Below, in pieces: positions 19,178-31,586 of a stretch of 64,000 nt of DNA; position 1 is the stretch's first letter; the number at the start of each line of letters is the position of its first letter. The DNA is from Lepiota brunneoincarnata (taxonomy: Eukaryota > Basidiomycota > Agaricomycetes > Agaricales > Agaricaceae). A program made the position numbers and the translations under genes. The notes under the pieces were generated by a model that was not told the origin of the DNA, made no database searches, and was given only the letters and a program-made list of their open reading frames with translations. Location: contig JAEBUN010000013.1 in the NCBI GenBank assembly GCA_023014365.1, positions 992,001 through 1,056,000 on the forward strand. Direction: 5' to 3'.

Positions 19178-21865
19178 ATGCTATCACTAGCATCCCTTTT
19201 CCAGAAGCACAGAGGACTTAAATCCCTCCTAGTCTGCCTCATCCTTTGCGGTATCCGCGTGTCTTTGCGGGGCGTGAAAGGCCCAGCGTTCTCTTCGTTC
19301 ATCAAGCGTATCCTCCGGCTTTGTTTCAGGCGGTCCTCTGCGCTCCCTCCCGATCGGGATTTGAAAACCTTTCCAGACGAGCCATACACTCTAAACTGCT
19401 CAACTTTACCTGATCCCATGGGCCCTGCCATTGCACAGCCAAGTGGGCGATCAGCGCAAATCGTCTCCGCATCAGTATCCCTAGGAAGACCAGCGAATCA
19501 CGCTATCCATGTTTCTCCTAGCGGCAGCCTGAGTGCGTCGACCGTTGGCCCATTGACCGCGCCGCCACATCACTGTCCGTCAAACCATTTTACAGTGAGG
19601 CTACCCGTGAGTGCAGTGTGCTACTAAATACCAGTTTATGTCCAACGCTCACGTTTTAGGCTCCTTTTAAAGAGCTATGCCCAATCACCGCAGCACAGTT
19701 AGCGCCAAGAAGGCATCCTATATCTCAGACGTGCGTTAAAAACCGCGTTCATGGGTTCAACCCGAATCAAGTCGCTTTTCATCATCTTGCAGAGGGCCCA
19801 TCTATGACTGTAACCAATATACCAACCCCGCGCTCTCGTGAGTAGTACAACATTTAGAATGGTACTGACCTCATGTCAGTTCAAGGGCACAGAGAGCGTC
19901 AGAGGGTCGAATTTCACCATACACCCAAGACTTTACTCCGTAAGATGGTAGAGTGGAGATCAAGCGCCGTCGTGGCTCACCCGAGCTCAGAGATAACAAC
20001 ATAAACTTCCCCGAATGGAGAACGTTCCTTCATCCGCAGGGCTCGTTATACCACTATCACGCACGCAAGGTGAGACTCAACCGTATCTCCTCACAAGCGA
20101 CGGCCTATATTCAGTTGTTATCTAACGCAGAAAGTCCTGACGAACGCCAACATCCTAAATGAAGATAATCGCAATGTTGTGGTCGAAATAGCGGATCAAC
20201 TATTCGAGAAGCTCGCATATGACAACGCCAAGATACCTGATGATTTGCAACTTGTGATTGATGTCATGCGGGACAATTCCAAGATTGGCTATTATTTTGC
20301 TACCCTAGGGGGGAGGTGTTTGTTCTGGACGGAAGAGTATAACATGTGGCGGGTTTTTGCACACGCAGAGCGGCATGTACGGTCTTTTTCACACTTGAGT
20401 ACGTTTTGTCTCCTTAATCCTTCATCGAAACTGTTCTTTTTCATGGACAAAAGGGCATCTCATTGAGGTGGAATTCTGGTATGATGAATGTTCTTTAACT
20501 GTGAGCGACAAACTCGCTTCCAACTACAGGCTGGCGGTCACAACTAACGAGGCCTCGCATTAAAAGATCATTTCGTGGAGTGACGATGGTGAAGGCGACA
20601 TTATCAACTATTTCCCCATGCCCAAGTCCTCGATCCCAAGATGGTAAAAGAGATAAGAGGATTCCTGTTGTTCACTGCTACAGGTAACTTGGATACCCTA
20701 CGCCTTTGTTGTTGTATACTGATATATAAAGAACATATCTTCAACATCAACGCGAATTCCGAGTATAGCGCTGGGGAGGTTGAGAAGGCTCTGAACGTCA
20801 TTAACTCGCTCCCCGGACACCTCATCGGTGAGGATGAAGCGACAACCGGATACTACGCATGGATTATAGGTGCATTGGTCCTGTTTATTCGTCCATTTTC
20901 CTAGAAGCTTAGCCAGCCTCCCGTTGCACCAGGCTCCATCATGTCATTCAACGGTATATCACAATTGCCTCGAGAAGTCCTACCCTAACTATCTAGCATT
21001 TTCAGCCCTTCATAGATTTCACAACCATCATGGACAGCCCAATGTGCGATGGCGTCGTGACGACTTTCTCTACACCAGTTCTTATGATCCACCTCCAGCT
21101 TTATACCAAGTTTTCTCTTTCTTGTTGTTCTATACCCCGGAGACATATTATCAGTCCCTCCGTCATATTTTGAGTGACGGGGACGTGTCTTTTGAAGCCT
21201 GGAAAGCCTTTGTTCCAGAGCTTCATCAAGAATGGAATGGGCTTACCCTAATTGTAAGTCATCTGTTCGTACCTTCTCCAAAATTCGATGTTGACTCTGG
21301 ATCAGGGAACCGTGCTGCTAGCTACCAACGTGGCATTTCTTGCAATACCCAGCCTCGACAACGGTGACCATCCAGATCAACGTTCGGTGGTCCAGGTTTT
21401 GAGCTATCTCTCTATCATCACGAGCATTTGCAGTGTTATCCTGGGCCAGTCGCTATCCCGATTTCATCGCATCAAAGGATGGGAGTACCTTGACGCACGG
21501 GTAGTGTTAACGCAGTAACTTCCACCCATGGTTCTTTCTCACTCCAATTCCAGATAACCGAGAACTTTGATCTACTTTTGGAACTTGGTTGTAATCAGTT
21601 GGCTGTGGCGTATAGTCTACCCTATGCGCTACTCATCTGGTCGTGAGATACTTCCGACGCCTACTGTGAGTATGGTTGATTCATTGACCATTGGTACACT
21701 TTCTCTAGCCTCGCCCTCTTCCTCGTCGCCTTCCTCGCGATGTGTTTCAAAGACACTCTTCTCCCTGTAAGACTCTCCATCGGCATTCCCTCTGCTGTTG
21801 TCGCCCTCGCGATCGGTTTCTATGTATACAAAATGTGGGCCGGTGATGAAGTGACTGCGGTATAA
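19178..21865 (+). CDS. WW-like domain multi-pass membrane protein, multi-exon, some frames broken
   Basis: Exon 1 (19178-19606) encodes a basic, Ser/Pro-rich region with EPYTLNCS and AQPSGRSA. After a 53 nt intron the frame continues with APFKELCPIT. A WW-like segment (EWRTFLHPQGSLYHYHA) lies near 20010-20067, followed by VVEIADQLFEKL and GYYFATLGGRCLFWTEE. The 3' half encodes several hydrophobic segments (TVLLATNVAFLAI, YLSIITSICSVIL, SLALFLVAFLAM, then a last one before the stop at 21865). The order resembles a family of large Agaricomycete membrane proteins with a degenerate WW domain whose function is unknown to me. At least one frame change near 19950 and unclear exons at 20480-20900 prevent an exact model. 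Confidence 0.55.
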
Positions 21866-22029
21866 GGTTCACCTACAATTGCCCACATGTTAGAACACAT
21901 AACTTGGGCAAACCACATCTTTTGTGTCCACATCACTGTTCCTTTTGGTATACGAACTTGTCGTATAAATTGCTTATTTACTCCCCAATATCACGAAATT
22001 TGCCCTGTAAGGAGCCCCTCATCTCGCTC

Positions 22030-23985
22030 AGGCGGGTTTGAATGTCGTACACAAATGTGATGCTCATACACAATGATATATACTGTCTTCGAATGACCCG
22101 TTAGTAATAGCCATACATAGCGGTACTGCATTATTTGCATAGAAGGCTGTTGCAGGGTCCCATGCCAGTAACGAAGTTGAAAGCGGGGCGCCGAGATAGT
22201 CGGACAACAGCATTATCATGAGTCTGGGTCGCGTAGTGCAGGAATTTATGCCCAAGGAATACCGTTCCAAACATTTTCCCGAGGTGAAATTGTTGGACGT
22301 TTCCTGTGCCTGTATAACCCACACCCATGTGCCAGGAAATAAATGGACCGTTTTCCCTCCATTTTTGTAACCACGGTAGAAAATAATACAAAGCAGGCTT
22401 GGAATATGAGCGCTAGTAATTGCCTTCGTGGCCGTGACTGTGCGCCTGTCTCTGCCGTAGGGGAGAATATTGGAATCCGCTGACAAAATCCGCTTCCACA
22501 CACTCTTGGGCCTGATGGGATTGTGCGATGTAGGGGCTGTGCAATATGGGAGGTATGGGGCTGCGTGGTATTGTATTTTGCTCGCCGCGAAAGATGGTCC
22601 ATCCTAAGATTTGATGCCTCCAGAACAGTGTGATGGAATGTGCGCGGTGGGGGTCCCCCCTGGGGATAAGAGCCAGTCTGAAGTGATTGTCGAGGTGGAC
22701 TCGTCACTTCCCATGCTCCTGACCCGTGTCTACACGAGTAAGGGTAGGAGCTGGGGCCATCCTGGGCCCCATAAAGCAATCGACCAGCTTGTGTCTCCGA
22801 AACGGACTTGAGATTACACACCATCTCCTTCTGTATTTTCATCATCGGTTGTTGCCCCCTGGTTCGAATGATTCTGTTGATGATGGCCTGAGCTGAAAAG
22901 CGCGAATCCTCGATATTGCATATGTTTGGGAAACGGTGAATCCTTACGCCTCCCGCAATCATTGACTCCCAGTATGTTTGTTGGAGGTCGTTCTCACATC
23001 TCCAGCAACGCCATACTAGACGTCTATCAGTATTAGGCGACAGGTGATGGTCGGGCCACATGGTGGTTGTAAGTATGACTCTGTGGTAGAACTCTTCGCC
23101 ACAAAGCTGCTGAAGCATCTCCAGATTCTTGAAAGCACTGTCTGCCATAAATCCGCCAGCATCCCGGTCCAGATCCTCTGGCATCGCGATGGAATGGAGG
23201 TGGATTATGCCTGAGATTCTGGCGGATGTGTTCTTTCCACTACCAGTGGACCGTGATCCGTGATTTAGATTGGGCAGCATTGGCAGGTTGAATGCACTCA
23301 CACTTCCTGAAGCCATTGTGCTATGATTTCCAGGACCTGTGAGTCAGACTTCTCCGGGTCATCGAATCCAGGAGTATCAACAAGTACAAGGTTCGTGTTG
23401 TCATCATCATTGAAGGTGACTCGGAGGGCACTGATTGTGTTCCTTTCCGGGCGCCAATCGTAGTGTGGTCCAGCGACGGTCTGAATGAACTGTAAGCCAC
23501 GTACAAGTCAGTGAGAAGAGCGAAAATTCCATTAACCAATTAAGTCACTCACCGTACTCTTGCCCGCACCTGGTGCCCCCAGAACACTGGAGATTGATGA
23601 AAAGTGGTTTCGTGTATGATGTGAGCCAAACTCACAGTATAACTGCATCATTTTCATTCAATGTTTCGACGCCATCCACAAGTAAAGCCTCTTTGATCTT
23701 ACGGAAATCCCGTTTAACAAATTTGCGTGCCGGACTAATTCGATCATTGGGTCATCGTGCCACGGATATTGGTGAGTATGAGCAGTGTCCTGGGGCTATG
23801 GGGCACGCACTAACCTCTCGCCTGGGAGATCCATAGCGGCATTAAATGACTGAGAGGTATCTGGTTGCACGTGAGTCGTGCTGGTACACTAAGTCGCCAA
23901 TACCAAGGTCGCAGCTCCCTGGCACAGTACGTATGGAGGTATCTCCTGAGGCGCTTGGGGGTTACCTTCACTCAGTCACGGGTGT
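22030..23985. repeat. Segmental duplication, copy A (P-loop GTPase segment)
   Basis: A direct-orientation counterpart of 29058-31055. It includes the 3' flank, the whole GTPase gene and about 150 bp of 5' flank (shared ACCAAGGTCGCAGCTCCCTG near 23905 and 30965). Divergence is moderate, with many substitutions and small indels. Confidence 0.8.
22246..23834 (-). CDS. P-loop GTPase-like protein, copy A
   Basis: Exons 23815-23834, 23636-23734, 23553-23586, 23304-23489 and 23232 down to about 22246 follow from GT-AG sites, and the first four sum to 113 codons. Motifs are Walker A/G1 GAPGAGKST, G3 DTPGFDD, then GIIHLHS and VILTTTMW. This is the order found in the AIG1/TRAFAC-like G-domain proteins common in Agaricomycetes, which bind and hydrolyse GTP; their cellular role is not established. 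Compared with copy B, the C-terminal third shifts frame near 22700-22790, so the last ~150 codons are unreliable. It is next to the NACHT gene on the opposite strand. Confidence 0.7.
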
Positions 23986-24029
23986 CAGGATGTGACGCAA
24001 CGTAATAAACAGCCGACATTGGCCTGTTT

Positions 24030-24350
24030 CCATCTCTAAAGTGTGCTCCTCGCTAGGCATGTTCAAAAACGACAGTTCAACTTGCTCGGATTTTCATCAA
24101 GCATATATAGCTTCCCGCCATAGCCACGGTTTATCGATTTCTATTGCCTTGTTCCACTTCTAAAGTGTGCTTTTTGCTAGGCAAGGCAATTGTGCCCTGA
24201 TAAGTCAATGCTAGATGTAGTCCACAACTTTTCAGCTCAAGCAGCTACGCACATGGACGCCCTTCATCAAACACATACACCTTCCTGCAGAGGCTCAGGT
24301 TTATGAGTTGTTATTCCCATTTTCCTACTTCTAACAATACTTGTCGTTAG
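24030..24350 (+). repeat. Tandem exon-intron duplication in the NACHT leader
   Basis: Two successive modules share an exon end (CATCAA-x-CA-x-ATA...), a donor GTTTAT, an intron containing CTTCTAA and an acceptor GCTAG or GTTAG followed by GCA. Introns 24129-24180 and 24299-24350 are both 52 nt. The acceptor before the first exon (24050-24058) belongs to the same pattern. Confidence 0.6.
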
Positions 24351-26207
24351 GCATGTCAGTCCTCTTCGACAGGACAATGCCAGATGCGGTTTACGGCTCC
24401 TCTGCTCGAGCCGGCCTGCCCAGAAGCCACCCTGCTACGCTTATGGATGTTCTTGCTCAAGCTACTGACTGGGCAAGGGTCCCTTGGAGTTCTTTGTGCC
24501 GGTTGACAGGACCTGCTGGAACCGGCAAGTCAATCGTAGCCCGGGCATGTTCCAAGATACTGCTCGAGGAGAACAAGCTCGGAGCAGCCATTTCCCTTTC
24601 CCAGCCAAACACAAGCGAAGATCTTAATCGCCTCTTCACATCCATCGCATATAGGCTTGCATCCAAGCATGATCGTTATTGCAAGATACTCAATGGGCAC
24701 ATTCGAAAGGATCCAGTCCGTGTCACGCTGCCTATCCGCGACCAGTTCCATGAGCTCCTGGAGAAACCAGCCTGGAAGCTCAAATGCGAACAAGTTTCAT
24801 TTACCAATCCTGTGATTATCATTGACGGTTTAGACGAGGTCAACAGCGTGGACACTCAGGATGGTACTACAGACGTACGGCCGCTGCAGCGTGAGTTGTA
24901 TGACGTTATCAATATTATCAAGAAGTCTGTAAAGGAGCAAACGACGCCTTTTCGCTGGATGCTCATCGGCCATTCTAAATCACGCACTTGTCGCAATGTT
25001 TGGACTGCCCCAGTCGGGCATCATTCTACCAACATAGAACTTTCCAACTTTTGTGAAATTGACGACAAGATGAAACGTGTTTTAAAGGAGGAGTTGACGA
25101 AGATTGGAGAGTCGGCGGGGTTGTCATCGTCTTGGTTCTCTGATGAAGATCTGCAGGCACTTGTTGATCGCTGCGCTGGTGCCTGGGTTTATGAGGCAAT
25201 GATCATTCGTCTCATTGGTGGGAAGAGCTCCTTGGGTCCCGCAGCCAGACTGCGAGCTACTCTGCAGCTTGGCGCCTGTCCACAATCTACTTGGCACGAG
25301 GACCCACAAGCCGCCTTAGATCTTCTCTACACCCTCATCATGAACTCCATCCCACCAGAACGTCTTCCACAGATCCAAAATATCCTTCTTTTGTCAACTA
25401 CCACACACGATGCAGTTGATATCATTGATACCCTTGGTATTCCTCGATCAGAACTTGAAGATACTTGTGCAATTCTCCAGGCCATCGTGGAACTGACAGA
25501 CGAAGGCCGTTTCGACGAGCTACATATCGCTTTTCATCATGCTTCGTTCATGGATTATATCAAAGATCCAAATCGGTCTGAGAGGTTCTATGTTTTCGGG
25601 AGCTGTCTTCATGATTTGCGGCACAAAGTGTTGGGACGACTCTCTCGGGACTACTCGGCCACAGGCAAGTCCTCGTTTTTGACAAGTTCTTTATACGTAC
25701 GTAGATTAACAGCGATTTTAGATCCATGCAACAACTCGAGTATACTCTATCCATCACGTGTCGAGGTGTTTTTGAAACTTTGGAAACTCAGCCCTGGGGA
25801 ACACTTGGATGATATGACTGTCAATGCTCTGCTCAACTTCGACTTTGCAAAGATGCTCTCACAGGTGATCAAGGCTAAAAAAAAGACGGGAGGTGATTAC
25901 AAGACATGGGAACTTGACTTTTCTGTGTTCAGGACCCAGGTGTGAATAGATAACTCCGCTCATTATCTGTTCATCAGATACTAGACCTTTATCACAGATT
26001 CCACCGGACACCCTTAAGAAACTTGTCCGACGTCATGATGTACCCCATGAACATGAAGGCATCCTGTATACTGTAGGACAGGGGGAGAAGAAAATCTTGT
26101 ATTGGCCCTGGGGTAGTCACACACCGGGTTCCGGCGCTTGGGCTCACTTAACACCATATTCATGGTCATCTCCCTCAGGCGGATTTGAATGTTGGATAGA
26201 AATGTGA
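24059..26207 (+). CDS. NACHT-type STAND NTPase (NLR-like), no C-terminal repeats
   Basis: Exons 24059-24128, 24181-24298, 24351-25939 and 25998-26207. One surplus T near 24198 breaks exon 2. Discounting it gives 661 residues. The NACHT core has Walker A GPAGTGKS and Walker B VIIIDGLDEV, then a winged-helix-like region ending in FHHASFMDYI. Such proteins are cytosolic signal-dependent ATPase switches. In fungi some control heterokaryon incompatibility, which is family knowledge, not a claim for this gene. There is no N-terminal effector domain and no WD40, ankyrin or TPR block. The last exon reads into a repeat shared with the GTPase 3' flanks (from about 26148), so the true C-terminus may have been replaced. 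Further 5' exons are possible. Confidence 0.75.
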
Positions 26208-26410
26208 TGTTCTAGTACAGTGTGATGAACTTTGTGTTTTCAATGACCTGTTGGTAAAGCCGGACATAGCAGTATTTGATGCATAGAAGGCTGTTGCAGA
26301 ATTTGCGTCGGGACAGTCAGACCCGGGGCCGATGGGACTGTGTAATATCGGAGGTATAAGACTGTGCCGTACTGTATTTTGCTCGCTGCGAAAGATGGTA
26401 TATCCCATGA
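26148..26410. repeat. Third, truncated copy of the GTPase 3' flank
   Basis: It matches 22020-22160 and 29062-29220 (TTTGAAT..TGGATAGAAATGTGATGTTC, ATAGAAGGCTGTTGCA) and then jumps to the part matching 22505-22600 (TGTATTTTGCTCGC-GCGAAAGATGG). The GTPase coding region between these parts is missing here. Confidence 0.7.
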
Positions 26411-26701
26411 GGATACACGTCTGAGCTTGTTTGATGACTAGGATCGTCTCCCTTAGCATAGAACACGCTGGTTGATTCTATCGTCATTTCTCTAACACTC
26501 TTTCCACCCGTTGACGCCCATGTTGATTCCAGCTATGGTACGTCCATCTCGAATCTCGGCAAATCTTCCCCTGGGTGTACGGCTAACACTCTAGGGGGGT
26601 TGTCTACGTGCCTTGTACGACGCCTTCCCGGCCCGTAAGGCCTGCAGTAGTGTGACCCAGGCCGGCGTTGCGAGGTGATCCAACCCTCCGCCACTCCAGT
26701 C

Positions 26702-28114
26702 ATGCCAGGCCATACCCACAGCCTCTTGTCGGACGATGAGATCCTATGGAAAACTGCCAACCCTGATGTCGCGGCTTTGCAAGGCATTGTTTCTGCACAC
26801 TTTCGCTCTCCATGCTGTAGCCATGCTCCCATTGATGGTGGTACATATTTCTGTTCACCCTGCGGGACGGCCGGAATATTGTTGGGCGGGTCGTATTGCC
26901 CGTCTGTGAAACAGTTAAGACGGAAGCTGAGGTTGCAGCAATGGAGCTCGTACGAGGTATCGTCCCACAGGCTTTTGGTACGATCGTCTGTAACCTAAAA
27001 CTCATTCAGCGCACACCCGCATACCGGTCCCGCAAGTCCACCTCTACTGCAGCACACCTGATAATCCAGTGAAAGCCGAATGGATTCTCATGGAGTATAT
27101 GCCCGACTACCGCCTGGGTGATATTATCAAGAACCTCACCTACGACCAAAAGGTCCGCGCCGCTACTGATCTGGCGCATGCCTTGGCATCCCTTTTCAAA
27201 ATAAAGGCGCCGCAGTGTGGTAGCGTCTCCCACCTGGGGCGAAACAGCTCGAGACGCTATCTGGAAAGTTGGTCCTACATCCCATGCTATCCTGCCCATA
27301 CTTCAGACGCGCATTACTTCTTGGCCTTTCAAGTTCTCCTATCATCTTCGACGAGGACTTTTACGTTGGCCCAGTGAACGACCTGACCTTTCTCGACTGC
27401 CCAAATCAGATCCCCCCCAGCATTGCGGGCCCATTGAGCACGAACGTCAATTCTTGGAAGCACTTGCCTTCCTGGGTTGTCCTCTAACCCGAACAAGGGG
27501 GAAGCTAGGATGGTGGGCATTCGAAAAAGCACTCGAAGTCTACGATGTCGTAGCATCGCTCTATCGACTATCAAGGAAATCTGACATGACCCCTCACCCA
27601 TCAGAAATGTTTCACTTCGCCCATGGTGATCTTAGCGAATTTAACATCTTGATTGACCCTGATACCGAAGCGATTACGGGTATCTTAGACTGGGAGATGC
27701 AGGCTTCCGCCCGGCGTGGCCTGCTGCCTTCCCTGCCAGGTGGCCCAACGACGATGGCGAGCGATTCCTGATGAGCGACTTTCACAGGACACGCGGGAAC
27801 TATGCTAATGAGACGCCTGCAGATGCCTCAATTCGTGCATACTTTCACAGTTTCACTTGAAGCTAGCCGAGTTGAACGGCGAGCTTTTCTGGAACCATAC
27901 TCAGGGCGTTGAGCTGAGAACGCTCTTTTATGCTTGTTGTAATCACTATGCCACCAATACAGAGACTTGGCTAAGAAAATATAGGGACCAGGAGTGGCCT
28001 ACTGATCGGAGGGGTCCATTCCCCTTTGACTACCCGGCATGGGTTAACGATAGACTGGATCTAGAAGAAAGGTCCGTTTCTAAACTTGTATCTCGACTAA
28101 TACACAAGGTCTGA
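26702..28114 (+). pseudogene. Aminoglycoside-phosphotransferase-like (APH) kinase, several frameshifts
   Basis: Blocks of the fungal APH-fold family appear in order: FTLRDGRNIVGRVVLPV (N-lobe), HTRIPVPQVHLYCS, AEWILMEYMPDYRLGD (hinge), then HGDLSEFNILID (Brenner-type catalytic loop) and GILDWEM (metal-binding D). The C-terminal helical part ends LIHKV at 28114. A 53 nt intron (26957-27009) joins LVR to AHTRIP cleanly. The rest changes frame at least four times (near 26860, 27240-27330, 27700 and 27850). Family members are small-molecule or protein kinase-like enzymes of uncertain substrate. Either the gene is dead or the assembly carries several indels. Confidence 0.7.
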
Positions 28115-29057
28115 AGCATCAGCATCTAGTAATTGGGATAGTTGACCCATCAACTCGGTAAATGTGTCCATCTCCCCGACCTTTATGCGTGTATCATACG
28201 GAGGCTGCACCAAGATGAAAAAGCAGGTATAAGAAGCACTACTGGTCCTGGACTCCTGTCCTGGGAGCGATGTATCCCATAACGAGGCAAGAGTCTTTCG
28301 GGGGAAGAGTTGCAGGTGGCCTGTGAGGAGGATTTACAATGTGACCGATGCAAATGGACAACCGCAGACTGTGGAGGTAGGCGTGCGGCAATAAGAAGTT
28401 GAATGACGGTTTCCGTTTTTTTTCGGTCTGGATGTGCCGTCATTAGATTGGCTTGACAAAACCTCGGGATAGGTTTGGTGTGCGGGATAAAGATTGGATT
28501 CGACTCAAGATGTATTTACTTCGTGTTAAGTAGACTCTGGTGGGGATGAGGGAGGCACCTGAAGCCAAATGGAGGGGACGTTGATTTGGACTGCCATTAA
28601 CCTTATCATGAATAAATATGTTTGGTTGCGACCAAACCCGATCGCTGTAGCACCTATAAAACCTCACTTTTACTGTGACCCATCACGATTTTTTTTACCA
28701 AGCCCATGATGGATTGTGATGTTGAGAAACCCCCACAACTGGGCAATATATAACGAGGATAGCGCAGTGTATATAATATATTGTAGTGGTCGATATTAAA
28801 GTCCTAAGACCGGGAGAAGACCAATCAATGTCTTGCCTCGTTGACATTAGGCTTTTAGCACCAGCTTTCTCTAAATAACCAGATGGGGTGCCAATACATA
28901 AATAAAGATATCAGCGGGAGAGCCAGGGCCGCTCCCCAGCCGACCCGTTGGTACTCACGTGCTGAAGGAACTGTTTGTGCAACAAACAACCACGTCCTTC
29001 CTCGCTACGCGAGCAGAACCAGCACCTCCGGCTTATCTAAGTCGGACAATCAAGACG
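28115..29057. other. No recognisable gene
   Basis: Short open frames only. An AT-rich stretch near 28760-28800 contains GTATATAATATATTG. No domain, splice structure or repeat seen elsewhere in the window was identified. Confidence 0.4.
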
Positions 29058-31055
29058 GGCCCACTTAACATATTCTTGGTCATCTCGTCCAGCCAGATTT
29101 GAATATTGGATAGAAATGTGATGTTCCAGTACAGTAATGTTCTCAATGGCTTGTCAGAGAAGCCGTACATAGCAGTGTTTAATTATGTGTATAGAAGGCT
29201 GTTGCAAAATCCCATGCCAATGACTAGGTCGGAAGCAAGGCGCCAAGACAGTCAGACAACAGCATCATTTATGGTCTAGGTCGCACGGTGCGGATCCTTT
29301 GTTGATACGCTTGACAGTTGCTAGCATCTTCGAGTGAACGTTCCGGGGTGTCCTTAAGGATCGGGAGACAAGCGCTAGTAATCGCCTTCATACCCGTGAT
29401 TGCGCATCTGTCTCCCTTGTGGCAAAGAGGAGGTCCGGGTCCATGACCGAACCCTTTCCCACATATTCCGGGGCTGATATGAGTGTGTGACGTGGGACTG
29501 TGTGGTGTGGGGCTGCGAGGTCTGGGAGGTATCAGGCTGTGTGGTATTGGGGGCATGGGACTGCGTGGTATTGTATTTTGCTCGTCGTAAAAGATGGTCT
29601 ATCCTAATACCTGCGGCCTTCGTCCTGCGACGGAATGCAATTGGAAGGAGTCCCCCAGGGGATAAAAACCAATCTGAAGTGATTGTCGAGGTGGACTCGT
29701 CGCTTTCCATGCTCTGACTTGTGTCTACGCGAATTAGGGTAGGAATTGGGGCGGGGGTATCCTGGGCCTCGTCTGGGGCCCCATAAAGCAGACGACCAGC
29801 TTGCGTCTCCAAAATGGACTTGAAATCGCATATCATTTCCCTTTGTACTTTCATCATCGGCGGTTGCCCCCTGGTGCGAATGATTTTGTTGATGATGGCC
29901 TGGGCTGAAAAGCACGAATCCTTGGTATTGCATGTGTTTGGGAAACGGTGGACCCTTACACCTCCCGCAATCATTGACTTCCAGTAGGTTCGCTTGAGGG
30001 CCTGCTCGCGTTCCCAACAATCCCGGACCAGACGCTTGTCAGCGTTAAAGGAGAGATGGTGGTTGGGCCACCTAGTCGTCGTAAGTATAACTTTGTGGTA
30101 GAATTCTTTGCCACAAAGCTGCTGAAGCATCTCCAGATTTTTGATAGCACTGTCTGGCATAATTTCACCGGCGTATCGGTCCAGGCCCTCTACACTCACG
30201 AGAGAATGGAGGTGAACTATCCCTGAAATTTTGGCAGATGCGTTCTTTCCACTGCCAGTGGACCACGATTTTAGGGTGAGCATTATCAGTGAGTTGAATG
30301 CACTCACACTTCCTGAAGCCATTGTGCTATGATTTCCAGGACCTGTGAATCAGATTTCTCCGGGTCATCGAATCCAGGAGTATCGACAAGTATAAGGTCC
30401 GTGTTGTCATCATCATTGAAGGTGATTCGGAGGGCGCTGATTGTGCTCCTCTCCGGGCGCCAATCGTAGTATGGTCCAGCGACGGTTTGAATGAACTATA
30501 TATATCCACATATAAGTCAGTGCAAAGCATGAAGACCCATCACTCAATCGCAGTCACCTACCGTACTCTTGCCCACACCTTGGTGCCCCCATAACACTAG
30601 AAACTGGTAAGAAGTGGCACTGTGTATGACGTGAATCGAACCCACAGTATAATTACATCGCTCTCAGTTCAACGTTTCGATGCCATCCACAGGTATAGCC
30701 CCTTTGATTTTACGGAAATCCCGTTTAACAAATTTGCGTGCCGGATTAACCCGATCACTGGCACTGGAATGGTCATGGCGCCATGAATTTTGGTGAGTAT
30801 GAGCTGTACCGTGGAGCAGACACCAACCTATTGCCTTGCCTGGGCAACTCGGGTTCGCCCTCGCCCGAGAGATCCATAGATGTATTGAATGACTGAGAGG
30901 TATTTGAATCGGGTGCGCTGGGACACCAAGGCTTGAACGTCTGTCTAGTCCGAATCGCAAGTACCAAGGTCGCAGCTCCCTGGTACAGTAGGTAGTTCGG
31001 GTATCTCTTAAGGCACTTGGAGGTCACCTTCGTTCAGTCACAGGAGGTGATGTGG
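29058..31055. repeat. Segmental duplication, copy B (P-loop GTPase segment)
   Basis: A direct-orientation counterpart of 22030-23985, about 7 kb away. Both ends can be followed by eye: the 3' flank with GATTTGAATATTGGATAGAAATG near 29095, and the 5' flank with GTCGCAGCTCCCTGGTACAG near 30968. Confidence 0.8.
29375..30877 (-). pseudogene. P-loop GTPase-like gene, copy B, probably broken
   Basis: This is a paralogue of the gene at 22246-23834 with the same exon layout. It has an extra base in the codons of the P-loop (near 30582), so the GAPGVGKST motif is out of frame. The acceptor of its first intron also reads AA where copy A has AG (near 30751). The 3' exon stays open for 315 codons and ends in a Thr/Gln-rich tail (TTQSHAPNTTQPDTSQTSQP) that copy A has lost by frameshift. 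Each copy therefore preserves a part that is broken in the other. Assembly error at the P-loop is possible; the acceptor change is a substitution. Confidence 0.65.
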
Positions 31056-31169
31056 GTTCTGCAAGCACAATAGCTAACCTTAGTTACTTAGAGTCCGGGA
31101 TTGTTCTGAAGGGAGTGGTCAAGAGTGGGAGAAGACAAGTCACTGCCTTGCTTCGAAGTTAACATCACT

Positions 31170-31545
31170 GCTAGCACGTGCAGGCACCTAATGGTGGAGT
31201 GGGCACATTCTGGCATCGGGTCAACAGCATCAGTCCGGGTTATAGGAACAAAATTCTGAATACCGGATACGCGCTCGCGCCTTATGAGAGATATGTGGTC
31301 TAGCCGAATTCCGACGAGGAGGACGGGAGAGTGTAATCAATCAACCGGCGCTGCTATCTTGTTGTGCAGCCTATTTGCATGAGGATATGTCGCGGAGGAA
31401 GATATCACAGTAAATGGTGAGTGCCATATGCAAAAACGTGCAAATGAAAATAAATTTCTTTACGACTTGTAAGCGGGTATGTGTAGGTGGAGGAAGGGCT
31501 GTTTTACCGTTATTTGGAAGGGTGCTTAGTCATGTATTTGTTTAC
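31170..31545 (+). pseudogene. 3' relic of the SDR gene
   Basis: It aligns with 9349-9697, the SDR 3' end including the last intron and the downstream bases. Shared landmarks are GTGGAGTGGGCACATT, GTCAACAGCAT, TGAGAGATATGTGG and GTGAGTGC before a TGTAGGTGG acceptor. It has several frame-breaking indels and lacks the cofactor-binding half and the YxxxK region. It ends about 40 bp before the CTK3 start codon. Confidence 0.8.
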
Positions 31546-31586
31546 AAGGCCATAAAGCTATCGGTTCTTCCTGTTTGACTTGCAGT

